Source: Phycisphaerae bacterium (GTDB lineage Bacteria; Planctomycetota; Phycisphaerae; UBA1845; Fen-1342). From it: DNA of 64,000 bases. Both the position numbers and the translations under genes were made by a program. A model generated the notes under the pieces. That model was given only the letters and a program-made list of their open reading frames with translations. It was not told the origin of the DNA and did not search any database. The stretch is from assembly GCA_028279405.1 (NCBI GenBank), contig JANQNU010000059.1:59214-123213 (forward strand), given 5' to 3'. Below, in pieces: positions 1-8,864 of the stretch (position 1 is the stretch's first letter; every line of letters begins with the position of its first letter).

Positions 1-35
1 GACCGCCAGCGGAATCGGCAGCAAGGCCAAGAGTA

Positions 36-542
36 CTAGCGTACCCAGCGAGCCATGAGGATCTCGTCCGCGTCGCCGCGCGCCAGGCGGACCTGCCCTC
101 GCCGACGTCCCTCCTCCACGAAACCGAACCGCCGATACAACTTCAGTCCGAGTGTGTTCGTGCTGTAGACCGAGAGGTACACCCTTTCGATCCCGGGATT
201 CGCCGACGCCCAGTCCAGCCCCGCTTCCATCATCGCCGACCCGATCCCACGGCCGCGCCACGTGGTCCCGAGCACCATGCCCAACTCGACCGTGTGCCCC
301 ATTCGCCGATGGGCATGGCCGATGAGGCCCAGCAAGCCGACGATCTCGCGCTCGACCTGCGCCAGCATCAACAGGCTGGTCGGCCCATCACAGAACGAAC
401 GAATGAACGCTTCCTCCCCGGAAACGTGCGTCGGCAACTCGTCCGGCGACCGCACCTGGTCGGTCGAACGCATCGCGAGATGGGTGAATGAGAGCACGGC
501 AGCCGCGTCGGCGATCTCCACCGACCGGAACGACACAGTCAT
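36..542 (-). CDS. GNAT-family N-acetyltransferase
   Basis: Predicted acetyl-CoA-dependent N-acetyltransferase of the GNAT fold, 168 residues from the chosen ATG at 542. The acetyl-CoA loop is visible as WRGRGIGSAMM, fitting the family R/Q-x-x-G-x-G/A pattern, and the C-terminal half has the usual NTLGLKLYRRFGFVEEG segment of motif B. An upstream in-frame start at 605 would add 21 residues, but the conserved fold begins at MTVSFRS, preceded by a purine-rich GTGGGGAC stretch. The substrate (protein N-terminus, amino acid, polyamine or drug) cannot be told from sequence. It lies downstream of thyX on the same strand with about 85 bases between. Family assignment is firm, specific function unknown. 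Confidence 0.85.
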   Translation of the reverse strand: MTVSFRSVEIADAAAVLSFTHLAMRSTDQVRSPDELPTHVSGEEAFIRSFCDGPTSLLMLAQVEREIVGLLGLIGHAHRRMGHTVELGMVLGTTWRGRGIGSAMMEAGLDWASANPGIERVYLSVYSTNTLGLKLYRRFGFVEEGRRRGQVRLARGDADEILMARWVR

Positions 543-627
543 GTCCCCACGAATCGATTTCGTGATCGGCCGCATCGTTCCCACAAAGCGCGCTCCTGGC
601 AGCAAAGCGATGCGTCACCGGTCGGCT

Positions 628-1398
628 TCAGACCTTGCGATACTCGGTGTGCGCGATCTCCGTGCCGTCGTCGAGTTCCTCGATCTTGTAGTCCCCGAAC
701 AGCGTCGGCGACTCCTGCTGCATGATTCGCAGCACCTCGATCGCGACCTTCCGGATCTCCACTTCGGCATGCTCGTTGGCCCGCAGCTCGACGAAGTGGC
801 GCAAGGCGCGGGCATTGGCGGTCACGAAGATCTTCGTTTCGGTCGCGTTCGGCAGCACGCTTCGGGCGGCCTGCCGGGCAAGCTTTCGCCGAAGTGTCGC
901 CGACGGTTCGTCCGCGTACTTCTGCGCCAGCCCCTCGACCAGACGACAATAGGCTTCGTGCGATTGACGAATCGACTCCTCCCAAAGCGCGTGCAGCTCG
1001 GGATCGTCGGCGATGCAGTCGGGCTCGACGAAATCGGACGTGCTCTCGTCGACGTAACGCTGCGAGAGTTGCGAGTAACCGAAGCCCGCACGATGCCGGA
1101 TCAGCTCGTGCGTGAACGACCGGGATACGCCGGTGAACAGGAAGTTCCACACTGCGTGTTCCAGCACGGAGCCATGCTGCATGCCGATAATGTTCTGGAG
1201 GTACTCCGCGTTGGTCTTGCGACCCTTGCCGTAGGACATGTAACAAACGCGCCCGGCCGCCTCACACAGAACTTCGGCGCCGACCTCGCTGTCCGTCTGC
1301 CAACTGGCTTCATGGTCACGCAGGAACGCGTCGATCGCCGCCTGCTCCACAACCTGCCGACCGACCAGATACACACTCGGGTCTCGAACGATCTTCAT
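628..1398 (-). CDS. thyX: Flavin-dependent thymidylate synthase ThyX
   Basis: Makes dTMP from dUMP using methylene-tetrahydrofolate, FAD and NADPH; functional alternative to ThyA. The 256 residues are of usual length. Visible family features are HGSVLEH (residues 75-81), the ELIRHR segment (RHR at 101-103) and SQRYVDES after it, which together form the nucleotide/FAD site. The signature is normally RHR-x7-S, but here eight residues (104-111) separate RHR from Ser112, a one-residue spacing variant. The start ATG at 1398 is preceded by GGAGG, a strong ribosome binding site. No thyA is seen in the window. Assignment is firm; whether the longer loop affects activity is unknown. Confidence 0.95.
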   Translation of the reverse strand: MKIVRDPSVYLVGRQVVEQAAIDAFLRDHEASWQTDSEVGAEVLCEAAGRVCYMSYGKGRKTNAEYLQNIIGMQHGSVLEHAVWNFLFTGVSRSFTHELIRHRAGFGYSQLSQRYVDESTSDFVEPDCIADDPELHALWEESIRQSHEAYCRLVEGLAQKYADEPSATLRRKLARQAARSVLPNATETKIFVTANARALRHFVELRANEHAEVEIRKVAIEVLRIMQQESPTLFGDYKIEELDDGTEIAHTEYRKV

Positions 1399-1903
1399 CG
1401 CACCGCCTCCTTGCCTCCTGCCTCTCGAATCTTGTCGAACAGGATCTTACATCGAAGCCGTGCGGAGCGGAATCCAACGAGTGGCGTAGGGAGCAAGCGT
1501 CTTCCGTCGCTTGCGCTCACGGCTCGTTTCGCGGGCCCGGGTTCGTCCGATCAGCCGGGTGGCACTGGTGGCTTGCTACCAGTGTTCAGGGCGTGCTTGC
1601 CCGGAATTCGCTCAATCCAACAAGGGTCTGATCAAACGCACGTACCCAACACTGGCGGACAAGCCGCCAGTGCCACCCGCCGTCCCCTCGCTCGCGCCCG
1701 GGGCTCGTGATGTGGCCAGGGGGCGCCAGTGCGAGCCCGGAGCGCAAGCGACGGGTCATTCCTTCACCCCCAAGAAGAGCTGGCGCACCAAGCCACGGAG
1801 CGCTCCCGTTCACCTCACGTACCCTGATCCCCTCGCTCACGCTCGGGGCTCGTTGTGTGGCCAGGGGAGCGCCGGTGCGGGCCCGGGTTCGTCCGATCGG
1901 CAC
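1399..1903. repeat. Repeat-filled intergenic region (505 bp)
   Basis: No credible gene. The gap holds several short GC-rich repeat modules that recur elsewhere in the window. There are two inverted copies of a hairpin-forming element of the form CACTGGCGG-cttgt-CCGCCAGTG (about 1559-1588 and 1648-1676). Modules built on CGCTTGCGCTC...GGCTCG occur at about 1504-1528, 1684-1707, 1731-1757 and 1830-1853. The string CGGGCCCGGGTTCGTCCGATC recurs at about 1533 and 1878. Long reading frames across it on the plus strand are translations of repeats and of the antisense of neighbouring genes. Confidence 0.8.
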
Positions 1904-2986
1904 CTAGCGACCGCGACGTTTGAGCCAGTTTTCGGCCGCGGACCGTCGCAGCCGGAGCGTTCCCGGTCGCGCGAACTTGTTCCTGGCAAGGAAGTTGTTC
2001 TGATCGATAACGATCTGAATCAACTGGTCCCCGCGGCCGCTTCCGAAGAAGCCCTCGGGCCGCAGAATCGGCCCCCGGTCACCCGGAAGCGTGATCACGT
2101 TGGGCAACCGGTCGATTTCCTGCGTAAGCAGTCGCGTAAAGGCCGCCGTGGCGTCGGAGTTGCGCAAGTCGAGAATGGCCTCTCGTCCGCCGCCAGGATT
2201 GAGGATGCCCAGCCCGTCGTTGCGGAGCCGGTTGAACGCGACCTCGAAGTCTCCCTGGCCCAGGATGTCGGCGATCGCCACGTTGCGCGAAATCTGTGCC
2301 TGGTCCATCCAGCGCCGCATCGCTTCCGTCACGTTCTGGCCGCTGCGCAGCTCACGGACCTCGCCGGTGATCTTGTACAGCGCCTCGACGAGCCCGCGAT
2401 CGAGCAGGAAGACGTCGAAGCGGTTCGTGGCCCGCTCGTAGAACATCCCGAAATTCCACGTGCCCTTTTTCGACAACGTCGCCACCGGCGTGTCGACCGT
2501 GAAGTCGCTCTGCAGGCCGCCTTCGGCTACGCCGCCACGAACTTTGCCAAACGAAAGGCCGATCCGGACGGTCTTGGTGGTCGCGGTCTTGAACAGCTCG
2601 CTCATCGTGATCGTCGAGACCGGCTCGACCACGATCACGCTGTAAGGCGCCTCGGTGCCCAGCTGGAATTTGACGGAACCGCCGAGCCCGGTGATGACCT
2701 GCGTGTACTGCGGATACTCGTCGCCGACCTTGCACGGCTGCCAGTCCTTCCCGTCCAGGCCGGCGCGTCGCGCGTCCCCCTTGACCTCAATCACCCGCGC
2801 CAGGATTGCCTCGGCCCCACTGGGAACGCCATTGACCGCTGGCTTGGCCGCAGTCGCCTCAGTCGTCGGCGGCGCTTCCTGGCCACGATTTTCCGCCTCG
2901 ACCGGCTGCATCGACTGCGCCTGGCCCCAGCTCTGTCCGACCGGCAATACGACAAGGACCGATAGTATCGCGATTTTTTGAATCAT
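1904..2986 (-). CDS. Exported FecR-domain protein
   Basis: Predicted secreted or periplasmic protein of 360 residues. The N-terminus MIQKIAILSVLVVLPVGQSWGQ is a clear signal peptide, followed by a low-complexity Ala/Glu/Pro stretch to about residue 55. Residues about 60-190 look like a FecR-type beta domain (ILARVIEVKGDARRAG, then QLGTEAPYSVIVVEP and DFTVDTPVATLSKKGT). The FecR fold occurs in TonB-linked anti-sigma regulators and also, as probably here, in many stand-alone exported planctomycete proteins; there is no membrane helix beyond the signal peptide. The C-terminal 150 residues are not recognised. Start ATG at 2986 follows a GGAG motif. Function unknown. Confidence 0.75.
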   Translation of the reverse strand: MIQKIAILSVLVVLPVGQSWGQAQSMQPVEAENRGQEAPPTTEATAAKPAVNGVPSGAEAILARVIEVKGDARRAGLDGKDWQPCKVGDEYPQYTQVITGLGGSVKFQLGTEAPYSVIVVEPVSTITMSELFKTATTKTVRIGLSFGKVRGGVAEGGLQSDFTVDTPVATLSKKGTWNFGMFYERATNRFDVFLLDRGLVEALYKITGEVRELRSGQNVTEAMRRWMDQAQISRNVAIADILGQGDFEVAFNRLRNDGLGILNPGGGREAILDLRNSDATAAFTRLLTQEIDRLPNVITLPGDRGPILRPEGFFGSGRGDQLIQIVIDQNNFLARNKFARPGTLRLRRSAAENWLKRRGR

Positions 2987-3084
2987 TTTGGTGCTCCAAG
3001 CTCAGAATGGGGCCCCAGGAGCCATAGCATTCTTCGGTTCAAAAGTGCGTCCGTCAACCGTGTCGCGCCGATCGTTCGCGCACG

Positions 3085-4806
3085 CTACCCGGACTGCCCG
3101 GCGATGGGAAGCGCGACACCGCCTTCGTCGTCATCGGGCTGCTCGTCCTCGTCGAGATCGGGCCCGCCTTCGAAGTACAGCTCGTCGAAATCGGTCCCGT
3201 CCTGGTGCCGGCGCAGCAGAAGGTAGATTTGCACCATCCCGCAATAGAAGAAGTTGATGCCGATCGCGGCCACGATGCCGACGATGACAAAGCACCAGAA
3301 GGCAATCAGCAACGCTGCAACCGACTCCGTACCGCTCAACGGCGCGTTGTAGAAGCTCCCCCAGAACGGCGTCGGCGCCGTTCCCGGAACGACGGTCAAT
3401 TCGCCCCATTCGGGCATGTGCCACATCGCGTCGAGCTTGCCGATCGAGAACATGTTCGCGCTGGTCACCCAGCCCATCCCCGCCGAGATCCCGCTGTGAA
3501 ACAGCTTCAACAGAACGAACGCCAACAGGCGAAGGAACGTGAAGCAGACAGCGCCATAGGCAAACAGCAACACCGCATAGGCACCCAGATGCCACGGCTT
3601 CTGCATGACGTACGCGATCGACCGCGAGACCGCATCGAATGCATCCGAGCCCTCCACTGCGATGACCGGCCACATCAAACTCGTGGCCAACATCGACAAA
3701 ATCGCAGCCAAGGCCATCGCAAACGCCAGAACCAGGCCGAGTCCCATCAACAGGCCCAGAACCAACTCGCCGAGCCAGGGAATCGCGGCAATCAACCCGC
3801 CCAGCACCAACACCAACATTCCCGCCGCCAGCAGGATTGGAACGAACAGCGGCGCAAGCACTAACTCACGCAGTTTCTCACGCGCGAAGCGCGAGGCGTC
3901 CTTCCGCGGCAATACCATGTCCCGACAGATCTGAACGGAGGCGTGCCGACAAATGGCGCCGCCGGCCCAGGCCCATACGATCAGGTGAATCAGGGACCAA
4001 ATCGTGGCATACAGCGGTCGTTGCGAGAAGAGCCACTGCTTCGCGCGCAACATCTCCCCAAACCCTGCCGCCAGGGACGGCTCGCCTTCGTTCGCGAACG
4101 CGAGGTTGCCGCGGAGTACGCCGCGCATCGAACGCGCGACCACTTGTTGGATGTGCTCCAGCAGCGCCGCAAACGGCCCGATCGGCGCGCTGCGTGCATG
4201 AGCCAGGGCCGCTGTCTGGTGTGCCAGAACAACCTGAAACAACGAACGGTCGTCAGCGCGCCGAGCGTCGTCCGACAGCACGAGCAGGCCGGCCAACGCG
4301 TCGCTGGCCGCCGACACACTGGCGCGCGGGCCACCCTCCAGGGCCAGACGGACCGCATCGAAGTCGCGCCGCATCTCGGGTGTCGCGGCCTCGAAGGTCG
4401 CCAACGTGCGCCCCAGTTCGGTGAGCCGGGTCCGCGCCTCCGTAAGACGCTCACGGCCCGGATCTTCCTTGAGCGCCGCCGCCCGTTCGTCGAACAGCGC
4501 TCGAGCGCGCTGCTCCCAAGCCGCGTAGGTATCGAGCGCTCGGCTTGCGTAGGCGTTGATCCCCGTGATGCGCGCGTCGGCTGCCGGCGCACTCGGCATC
4601 GTCGAAACGACGACCGGTACTCCGCCGCCGCCGGCGAGCCAGATCGCATCCAGTACGCGGCCGGAGAGGTACGTCGCGGTCAGCGCCACGAAGGCGATCA
4701 CGACGCGCGTCGGGTTCAATGCGTTGCCAAAAGTTCGAAACAGCCGCAAGACGGGAAGCGTCTCGTGCCATCGAACACCGCGAATGACCGCATCCGTCTC
4801 GGTCAT
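3085..4806 (-). CDS. Large polytopic membrane protein, unknown function
   Basis: Not recognised as a named family. The 573-residue product begins at an ATG at 4806 preceded by GGAGA; an in-frame GTG at 4818 is less likely. It has one membrane helix near residues 30-55 (VVIAFVALTATYL), then about 200 mostly helical, probably extracytoplasmic residues, then several helices. The stretch GSDAFDAVSRSIAYVMQKPW between two helices resembles segments in polytopic proteins of the DUF975/YjgN type. A final helix (FVIVGIVAAIGINFFYCG) is followed by a very acidic cytoplasmic-looking tail (DLDEDEQPDDDEGG). It precedes the FecR protein on the same strand with about 100 bases between. Possibly envelope-related. 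Confidence 0.7.
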   Translation of the reverse strand: MTETDAVIRGVRWHETLPVLRLFRTFGNALNPTRVVIAFVALTATYLSGRVLDAIWLAGGGGVPVVVSTMPSAPAADARITGINAYASRALDTYAAWEQRARALFDERAAALKEDPGRERLTEARTRLTELGRTLATFEAATPEMRRDFDAVRLALEGGPRASVSAASDALAGLLVLSDDARRADDRSLFQVVLAHQTAALAHARSAPIGPFAALLEHIQQVVARSMRGVLRGNLAFANEGEPSLAAGFGEMLRAKQWLFSQRPLYATIWSLIHLIVWAWAGGAICRHASVQICRDMVLPRKDASRFAREKLRELVLAPLFVPILLAAGMLVLVLGGLIAAIPWLGELVLGLLMGLGLVLAFAMALAAILSMLATSLMWPVIAVEGSDAFDAVSRSIAYVMQKPWHLGAYAVLLFAYGAVCFTFLRLLAFVLLKLFHSGISAGMGWVTSANMFSIGKLDAMWHMPEWGELTVVPGTAPTPFWGSFYNAPLSGTESVAALLIAFWCFVIVGIVAAIGINFFYCGMVQIYLLLRRHQDGTDFDELYFEGGPDLDEDEQPDDDEGGVALPIAGQSG

Positions 4807-4981
4807 GGGAATCTCCACTCGTCAAGCCGAAATCTGCCAATCCCTCGCGCGGCATCATAGCTCGACCGTCGCGCGAACGAAAGCGTCACGGGCCGACGAC
4901 CGCTTGCTCGCGCTCGCGGTTCGCGATTGTCAGCGTGTTTTCCACTTTAGGGGAGCGGGGCACCATGCGACTGGCAGCACG

Positions 4982-5542
4982 CTACGTTGCGTCGGAATCG
5001 GCCTCGTCGTCGTCGCGATCGCCGGCAGCGTCTTCGATGAACTTCTCGATGGTACCGACCGCCGTTTCCGCGAGGTCGTCGGTCTTGCGCTCGCGGAATG
5101 ATTTGCTCTCCACGACAACGACGCCGTCGGCAAAGAGACGGGTTCCATCACGGATCTGGATACGCGTCAGGAGCAGCGCTTCGCTTAGCAGGCCCTTCTT
5201 TTGAAAGTAGATGATCTCGCTCGCAACCCGCAACGTGCCCGTCGCGCCGTCGTCCGCCAACTCCGTCGCGAGCCGTTCGCTGGCCAAGGCCGACTGCTCG
5301 TCGTAGTCCGCCAGCAGGGTCGGCGGACAGAGCCGCGACGGCAGCGATGTCCGGACCCGATCGAACTCGACGCGCGCGATAGACCGGAACGCATCGTCCG
5401 GGACTGTGGCGCCTTCGCCCAGGCGCAATTCTCCCTTCGCGCCGCGCAACTCGCGCAGCACCTGCTTGGCCAGGGTCGAACAACCACCCAGGAAGGGGAG
5501 ACAGAGCAGCATCAGCACCAATGCAGGGATTCGTCGATGCAC
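4982..5542 (-). CDS. Small exported lipoprotein, unknown function
   Basis: A 186-residue predicted lipoprotein. The chosen start is a GTG at 5542, because it opens directly into a short signal peptide (VHRRIPALVLMLLCLPFLGGC) with lipobox LGGC and Cys21, and lies 34 bases beyond the end of the preceding YebC-family gene; the open frame upstream would overlap that gene. The mature part has no motif I recognise and ends in an acidic tail (GDRDDDEADSDAT). It is transcribed in the same direction as the YebC gene and is probably its operon partner. Likely envelope protein; function not inferable. Confidence 0.7.
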   Translation of the reverse strand: MHRRIPALVLMLLCLPFLGGCSTLAKQVLRELRGAKGELRLGEGATVPDDAFRSIARVEFDRVRTSLPSRLCPPTLLADYDEQSALASERLATELADDGATGTLRVASEIIYFQKKGLLSEALLLTRIQIRDGTRLFADGVVVVESKSFRERKTDDLAETAVGTIEKFIEDAAGDRDDDEADSDAT

Positions 5543-5576
5543 CCGGCGACGACGCCAGTGAGCCCCAGGCGGGCCG

Positions 5577-6332
5577 TCAGCCCCCGGAAAGGCGGGACAT
5601 TTCTTCGTCGGAGATCTCAAAGTTGCTGTACACATGTTGGACATCGTCGTGGTCCTCGAGCGCTTCAATCAGTTTGAGTGTGCGTTCGGCGTCCTCGCCG
5701 GCAAGCTGCACGTTTGCGTTGGCGACCATGCTGATCTCAGCACTTTCCGTCTTGATACCAGCCGCGCCGAGCCGCTCGCGCAGGTCCGAGAAAACGCTCG
5801 GATCGCAGGCGACCTCGTATGCCTGGTCGCCGACGGTCTGCACGTCATCCGCACCGGCCTCCAAGGCGATATCCGTAAGTTGTTCCTCTGTCGCTTGATC
5901 TGTCGCGATCACAAAAAGTCCGCGCTTGGTGAACATCCATGCGACCGAATTGCTGGCGCCCAGGCTGCCGCCGCGGACCTCGAAGATCTTACGAACCTCA
6001 CCGGCCGTGCGATTGCGGTTGTCCGTCAACGCCGCGCACAGGATCGCAGCGCCGCCGGGGCCGTATCCTTCGTAGACCAGTTCGACATAGTCGGCCCCGC
6101 CCAGCGCGCCGCTGCCCTTCTTGACGGCCCGCTCGATCGTGTCCTTGGGCATGTTGGCGGCCTTGGCATCATCGATGGCGTACCGCAGCTGGAGGTTCAT
6201 CGACGGGTCACCGCCGCCGACGCGGGCAGCGACGATGATCGCGCGTGAAAGCTTGCTCCAAAGCTTGCCGCGCCGCGCGTCGGTCACCGCCTTGGCGCGC
6301 TTGATGCGGGCCCAGTGTGAATGTCCTGCCAT
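5577..6332 (-). CDS. YebC/PmpR-family (TACO1) regulatory or translation factor
   Basis: Member of the YebC/PmpR/TACO1 family, about 251 residues from the start MAGHSHW at 6332, the invariant N-terminus of the family; an upstream in-frame ATG at 6341 adds only three residues. Typical signatures are AGHSHWARIKRAKA, DAKAANMPKDTIERAVKKG and YEGYGPGGAAILC. Members were first described as DNA-binding regulators and more recently implicated in translation of proline-rich or difficult sequences. The domain order (helical N-terminus, two alpha/beta domains) and length are normal. The gene lies between pyrE upstream and a lipoprotein downstream. Family certain, precise role open. Confidence 0.93.
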   Translation of the reverse strand: MAGHSHWARIKRAKAVTDARRGKLWSKLSRAIIVAARVGGGDPSMNLQLRYAIDDAKAANMPKDTIERAVKKGSGALGGADYVELVYEGYGPGGAAILCAALTDNRNRTAGEVRKIFEVRGGSLGASNSVAWMFTKRGLFVIATDQATEEQLTDIALEAGADDVQTVGDQAYEVACDPSVFSDLRERLGAAGIKTESAEISMVANANVQLAGEDAERTLKLIEALEDHDDVQHVYSNFEISDEEMSRLSGG

Positions 6333-6415
6333 AAAACCCACGCTCGTTCAGTAGAGAAACGCTTCGAATTCGAACGATCGCGATTTTACGGGAATGTCGG
6401 CGGTTGTGAAGCGGC

Positions 6416-6946
6416 TCAGAACGCCGGAATGCCGAGCGTCTCGCGCGTGAACAGGGCGTCGAACGCGAATCCGGCTCCCTCGACGTTCTCGCGCGCTCCC
6501 TCGAGACGGTCGATCACCGCCACGATCCGGGTGACCCGGGCCCCGGCTTCGGCCAGGACGCGAGCAGCCTCGATGGCCTGACCGCCACTGGTTGCGATAT
6601 CTTCGACGAGCATGACGGCCTCGCCGGGCTCCAGCTTGCCCTCGATCAGCTTGCCGGTGCCATAGTCCGCTTTTTTTGCATTGCGGACGATTACGAACGG
6701 GAGGTCCGTCTCCAGGGACGTCGCTGCTGCGAGCGCAACAGCGCCGAGCTCCGCACCCGCGATGCGCGTCACCTCCGGCGTGACGAATCGCGCGAAGCGC
6801 GCCGCGAGCGCGCGGAGCAACGCGGGCTGTGTTTCAAACAAATACTTGTCGAGGTAGTAACGGCTCTTGCGACCGGAGCGGAGCGTAAACTCGCCCTCCA
6901 GAAATGAGGCCTCTTTCAAGGCCCGCCCGAGCTGCTCATCGGTCAT
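6416..6946 (-). CDS. pyrE: Orotate phosphoribosyltransferase
   Basis: Catalyses orotate plus PRPP to orotidine 5-monophosphate in pyrimidine synthesis. The 176-residue protein has the type I PRTase PRPP-binding motif VMLVEDIATSGG at 111-122 and the flexible catalytic loop RNAKKADYGTGKLIEG at about 88-103. Length is a little below the 200-210 of the E. coli enzyme but normal for the shorter bacterial/archaeal type. Its ATG overlaps the TGA of the upstream GbsR-type regulator gene (ATGA at 6943-6946), so the two are probably co-transcribed and translationally coupled. Assignment firm. Confidence 0.93.
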   Translation of the reverse strand: MTDEQLGRALKEASFLEGEFTLRSGRKSRYYLDKYLFETQPALLRALAARFARFVTPEVTRIAGAELGAVALAAATSLETDLPFVIVRNAKKADYGTGKLIEGKLEPGEAVMLVEDIATSGGQAIEAARVLAEAGARVTRIVAVIDRLEGARENVEGAGFAFDALFTRETLGIPAF

Positions 6947-7587
6947 GTCTTCACCTTGCGCGCGGGTCGCTTACGCACGTTCTTGACCCGCGTCACGCCA
7001 TTGCTGGTACCTTCACCCTCTTCGTTACCATCCTCACCGCCGGGAAGCGGATCGGTTTGTGCGCGGGCCAACATGCGTGCGAACTTCTCGACCTCGGCGC
7101 TGCCGAAGTGTAGCACGATCTCGAACAGCTTGCCCATCGCTTCGAGAAACTCCTGCAGCGCCTGCAGCCGTTCCTCGACAGTCTTGCGTTCTTCGGCGTC
7201 AGTGTTCTTGGTATCCGCGCTCTGCACAAGCTCGCGGCAGTGGTCGATTGTCGCCACAATCGGCTCGACCTCCCGACGGCGACGCTCGCGCATGATGGTC
7301 TCGAACATCCGCCAGACATCGGTGTCGGCCTGAAAATACTCGCGCCGCTGACCCAGCTTGTGGACGCGCTCGATGAGACCCCAATCCACCAACGCGCGGA
7401 GATTCATGCTCGTGTTGCCACGCGAGATGTGCAGCTTCTCCATGATGTCGTCGGTGCACAGGGGTTCGGTCGATACGAAGAGCAAGGCATGGATCTCGGC
7501 CATCGTTCGGCTGATCCCCCAATAGCCACTCATTTCCCCCCAGCGTCGGACGAGCGTGCTGCGTGCTTCTTCGATGGGTGTCATCAT
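6943..7587 (-). CDS. GbsR/MarR-type winged-helix regulator
   Basis: A 214-residue predicted DNA-binding protein. Residues about 15-90 form a MarR-like winged helix with the GbsR-type recognition segment HISRGNTSMNLRALVDWGL. A long helical region suitable for dimerisation follows, then a charged tail (ending RKRPARKVKT) that could add non-specific DNA affinity. GbsR of Bacillus represses choline/betaine genes, but no osmolyte genes are nearby, so the target is unknown. Start ATG at 7587 with a second ATG at 7584; AAAGGA lies about 10 bases upstream. It overlaps pyrE by four bases. Confidence 0.85.
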   Translation of the reverse strand: MMTPIEEARSTLVRRWGEMSGYWGISRTMAEIHALLFVSTEPLCTDDIMEKLHISRGNTSMNLRALVDWGLIERVHKLGQRREYFQADTDVWRMFETIMRERRRREVEPIVATIDHCRELVQSADTKNTDAEERKTVEERLQALQEFLEAMGKLFEIVLHFGSAEVEKFARMLARAQTDPLPGGEDGNEEGEGTSNGVTRVKNVRKRPARKVKT

Positions 7588-8178
7588 GCGCTTCGCGTCC
7601 TTTCGGAAAGTTCAAGACTCGCTGAAAGATTATAGAACCCAAAATGTCAAATCACCAAAGGAATGAACGATAAACCGCTCTTTTTCTTTATAGGAAATTC
7701 TGGCCGGGATTCTGGAGCTTGTGAAGGGCCCTGACCACTTTTTCTTGGCTGATGGATCAACCATATCCAATGGCTCCTCGTCGTCATCACACGGCTCCTA
7801 GTCGTCCTCGGGCCGCGACTCGACACGAAATCACGCAGAAAAAAAGGGGAGCACGAATTTCGAGCGACCCGGCTCGCGACGGTCTCATCCGGGACCGACA
7901 CCGGCAATTCCGGTGAGGTGCGGATTACGGGGCCGCGGCGGCAACCGACGACCTCAGGAGGAGGCCGGCGAGCTGCGCGAATTGAGTTGTCTTCCCTACA
8001 CAACACGAGAAAGGGCGCCGACGAGCCCGACAGATTCACGGAAACCGACTGGTTCGGTGTATGTGGTCGGGAGGAGCATGCGCCGTTTATTGCCTTGCGA
8101 GCGCGGGGATTATCGCCGAGGATCGTAGCCTGGGTGCGAGTGGTGTTGGAAGGAGTCTGGAAGCAGAAAGGATGGATC
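7588..8178. other. Intergenic region between divergent units, no gene seen
   Basis: This 591-base gap separates the minus-strand regulator/pyrE operon from the plus-strand secretion module and must hold both promoters. I see no convincing gene. A near-direct repeat (GGCTCCTCGTCGTC and GGCTCCTAGTCGTC) lies at about 7774-7805. The first 100 bases next to the regulator start are AT-richer than the surroundings, as expected of a promoter. An open frame running antisense from the lipoprotein gene into this gap (8348 to 7647) has no family features and is rejected. Confidence 0.6.
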
Positions 8179-8745
8179 ATGTTGCGACCCCTGATCGGAG
8201 CCCTGATCGGAGCGCTGGTCGTTCCGTCCCTCGTGGGATGCCGAACGTCGTACGTCGTGGTCTTCGAGCCGGCCGACGTCATCAATACTTCTTCCGACAG
8301 CGACATGTCGCGCAAGATGCTGGACGTCGACATCGTGTGCCTCGACAAGGAGGCGGCGACGACCCACAGCGCGATGGTGAATCAATCGTTGCGGGCGGAT
8401 GAATGGTTCAAATTGCGTGACAGTGACGACGGTTCCATCGCTGATATCAAGAAGGAGATGATTTTTGCCCTGCGGAAGGGGCGGTCGGAGCAGCGCGACA
8501 CGCTGGCGGGCGAGCCGCTGCTTTCACGCCGGGACTATGCCGACCAGCGAAGTGCGGTGGAAGTGCCGATCAAACATCCCACCGGCTATGAAGATGGTGC
8601 GCACATCGTGATCTACGGGCGGTTCATCGGGCCGGGCGGTCCGCGGAACACGATGCCGGTGGTCATCGATCCGCCGTCGAACGCCGGTCGGCTGCGTATT
8701 CGCGTCGATCGCGACTCGATGAGTTACATCGGCCCGGAGAAGTAG
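8179..8745 (+). CDS. TssJ-like type VI secretion outer-membrane lipoprotein (by position and architecture)
   Basis: A 188-residue predicted lipoprotein: MLRPLIGALIGALVVPSLVGC is a signal peptide with lipobox LVGC and Cys21. The start at 8179 is chosen because AAAGGA lies seven bases upstream and the signal peptide begins exactly there; a longer frame to 7918 would bury the signal. It is the first gene of a tssK-tssL-tssM-tagF cluster, where TssJ is expected; TssJ is the outer-membrane lipoprotein that binds the periplasmic end of TssM. The mature part (for example LDVDIVCLDKE and AHIVIYGRFI) is compatible with a small beta-sandwich, but identity to TssJ is inferred from context, not from a firm motif match. 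Confidence 0.6.
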   Translation: MLRPLIGALIGALVVPSLVGCRTSYVVVFEPADVINTSSDSDMSRKMLDVDIVCLDKEAATTHSAMVNQSLRADEWFKLRDSDDGSIADIKKEMIFALRKGRSEQRDTLAGEPLLSRRDYADQRSAVEVPIKHPTGYEDGAHIVIYGRFIGPGGPRNTMPVVIDPPSNAGRLRIRVDRDSMSYIGPEK

Positions 8746-8864
8746 CCTCGGCCCGCGCGACGGTGATTTTCTTCGGGCGGAGATGAAAGTACAATAGAGT
8801 TCCCTTCGGGCTCGCCCGGATTTGTTCGCGCGAAGGCACGACACGGAAAGTAGGACATCCTTCC

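Noticed and set aside
262..1710. Long plus-strand open frame (482 residues) antisense to the acetyltransferase and thyX
   Set aside because: Composition is that of antisense to GC-rich coding sequence, with no family motif, and it overlaps two clear genes.
1511..2965. Long plus-strand open frame across the repeat region and antisense to the FecR gene
   Set aside because: Half of it translates repeats, the rest is antisense to a protein with a clear signal peptide and fold.
7647..8348. Minus-strand 233-residue frame antisense to the TssJ-like gene and its promoter region
   Set aside because: No motif or good ribosome site; overlaps the signal peptide of a well-supported lipoprotein.
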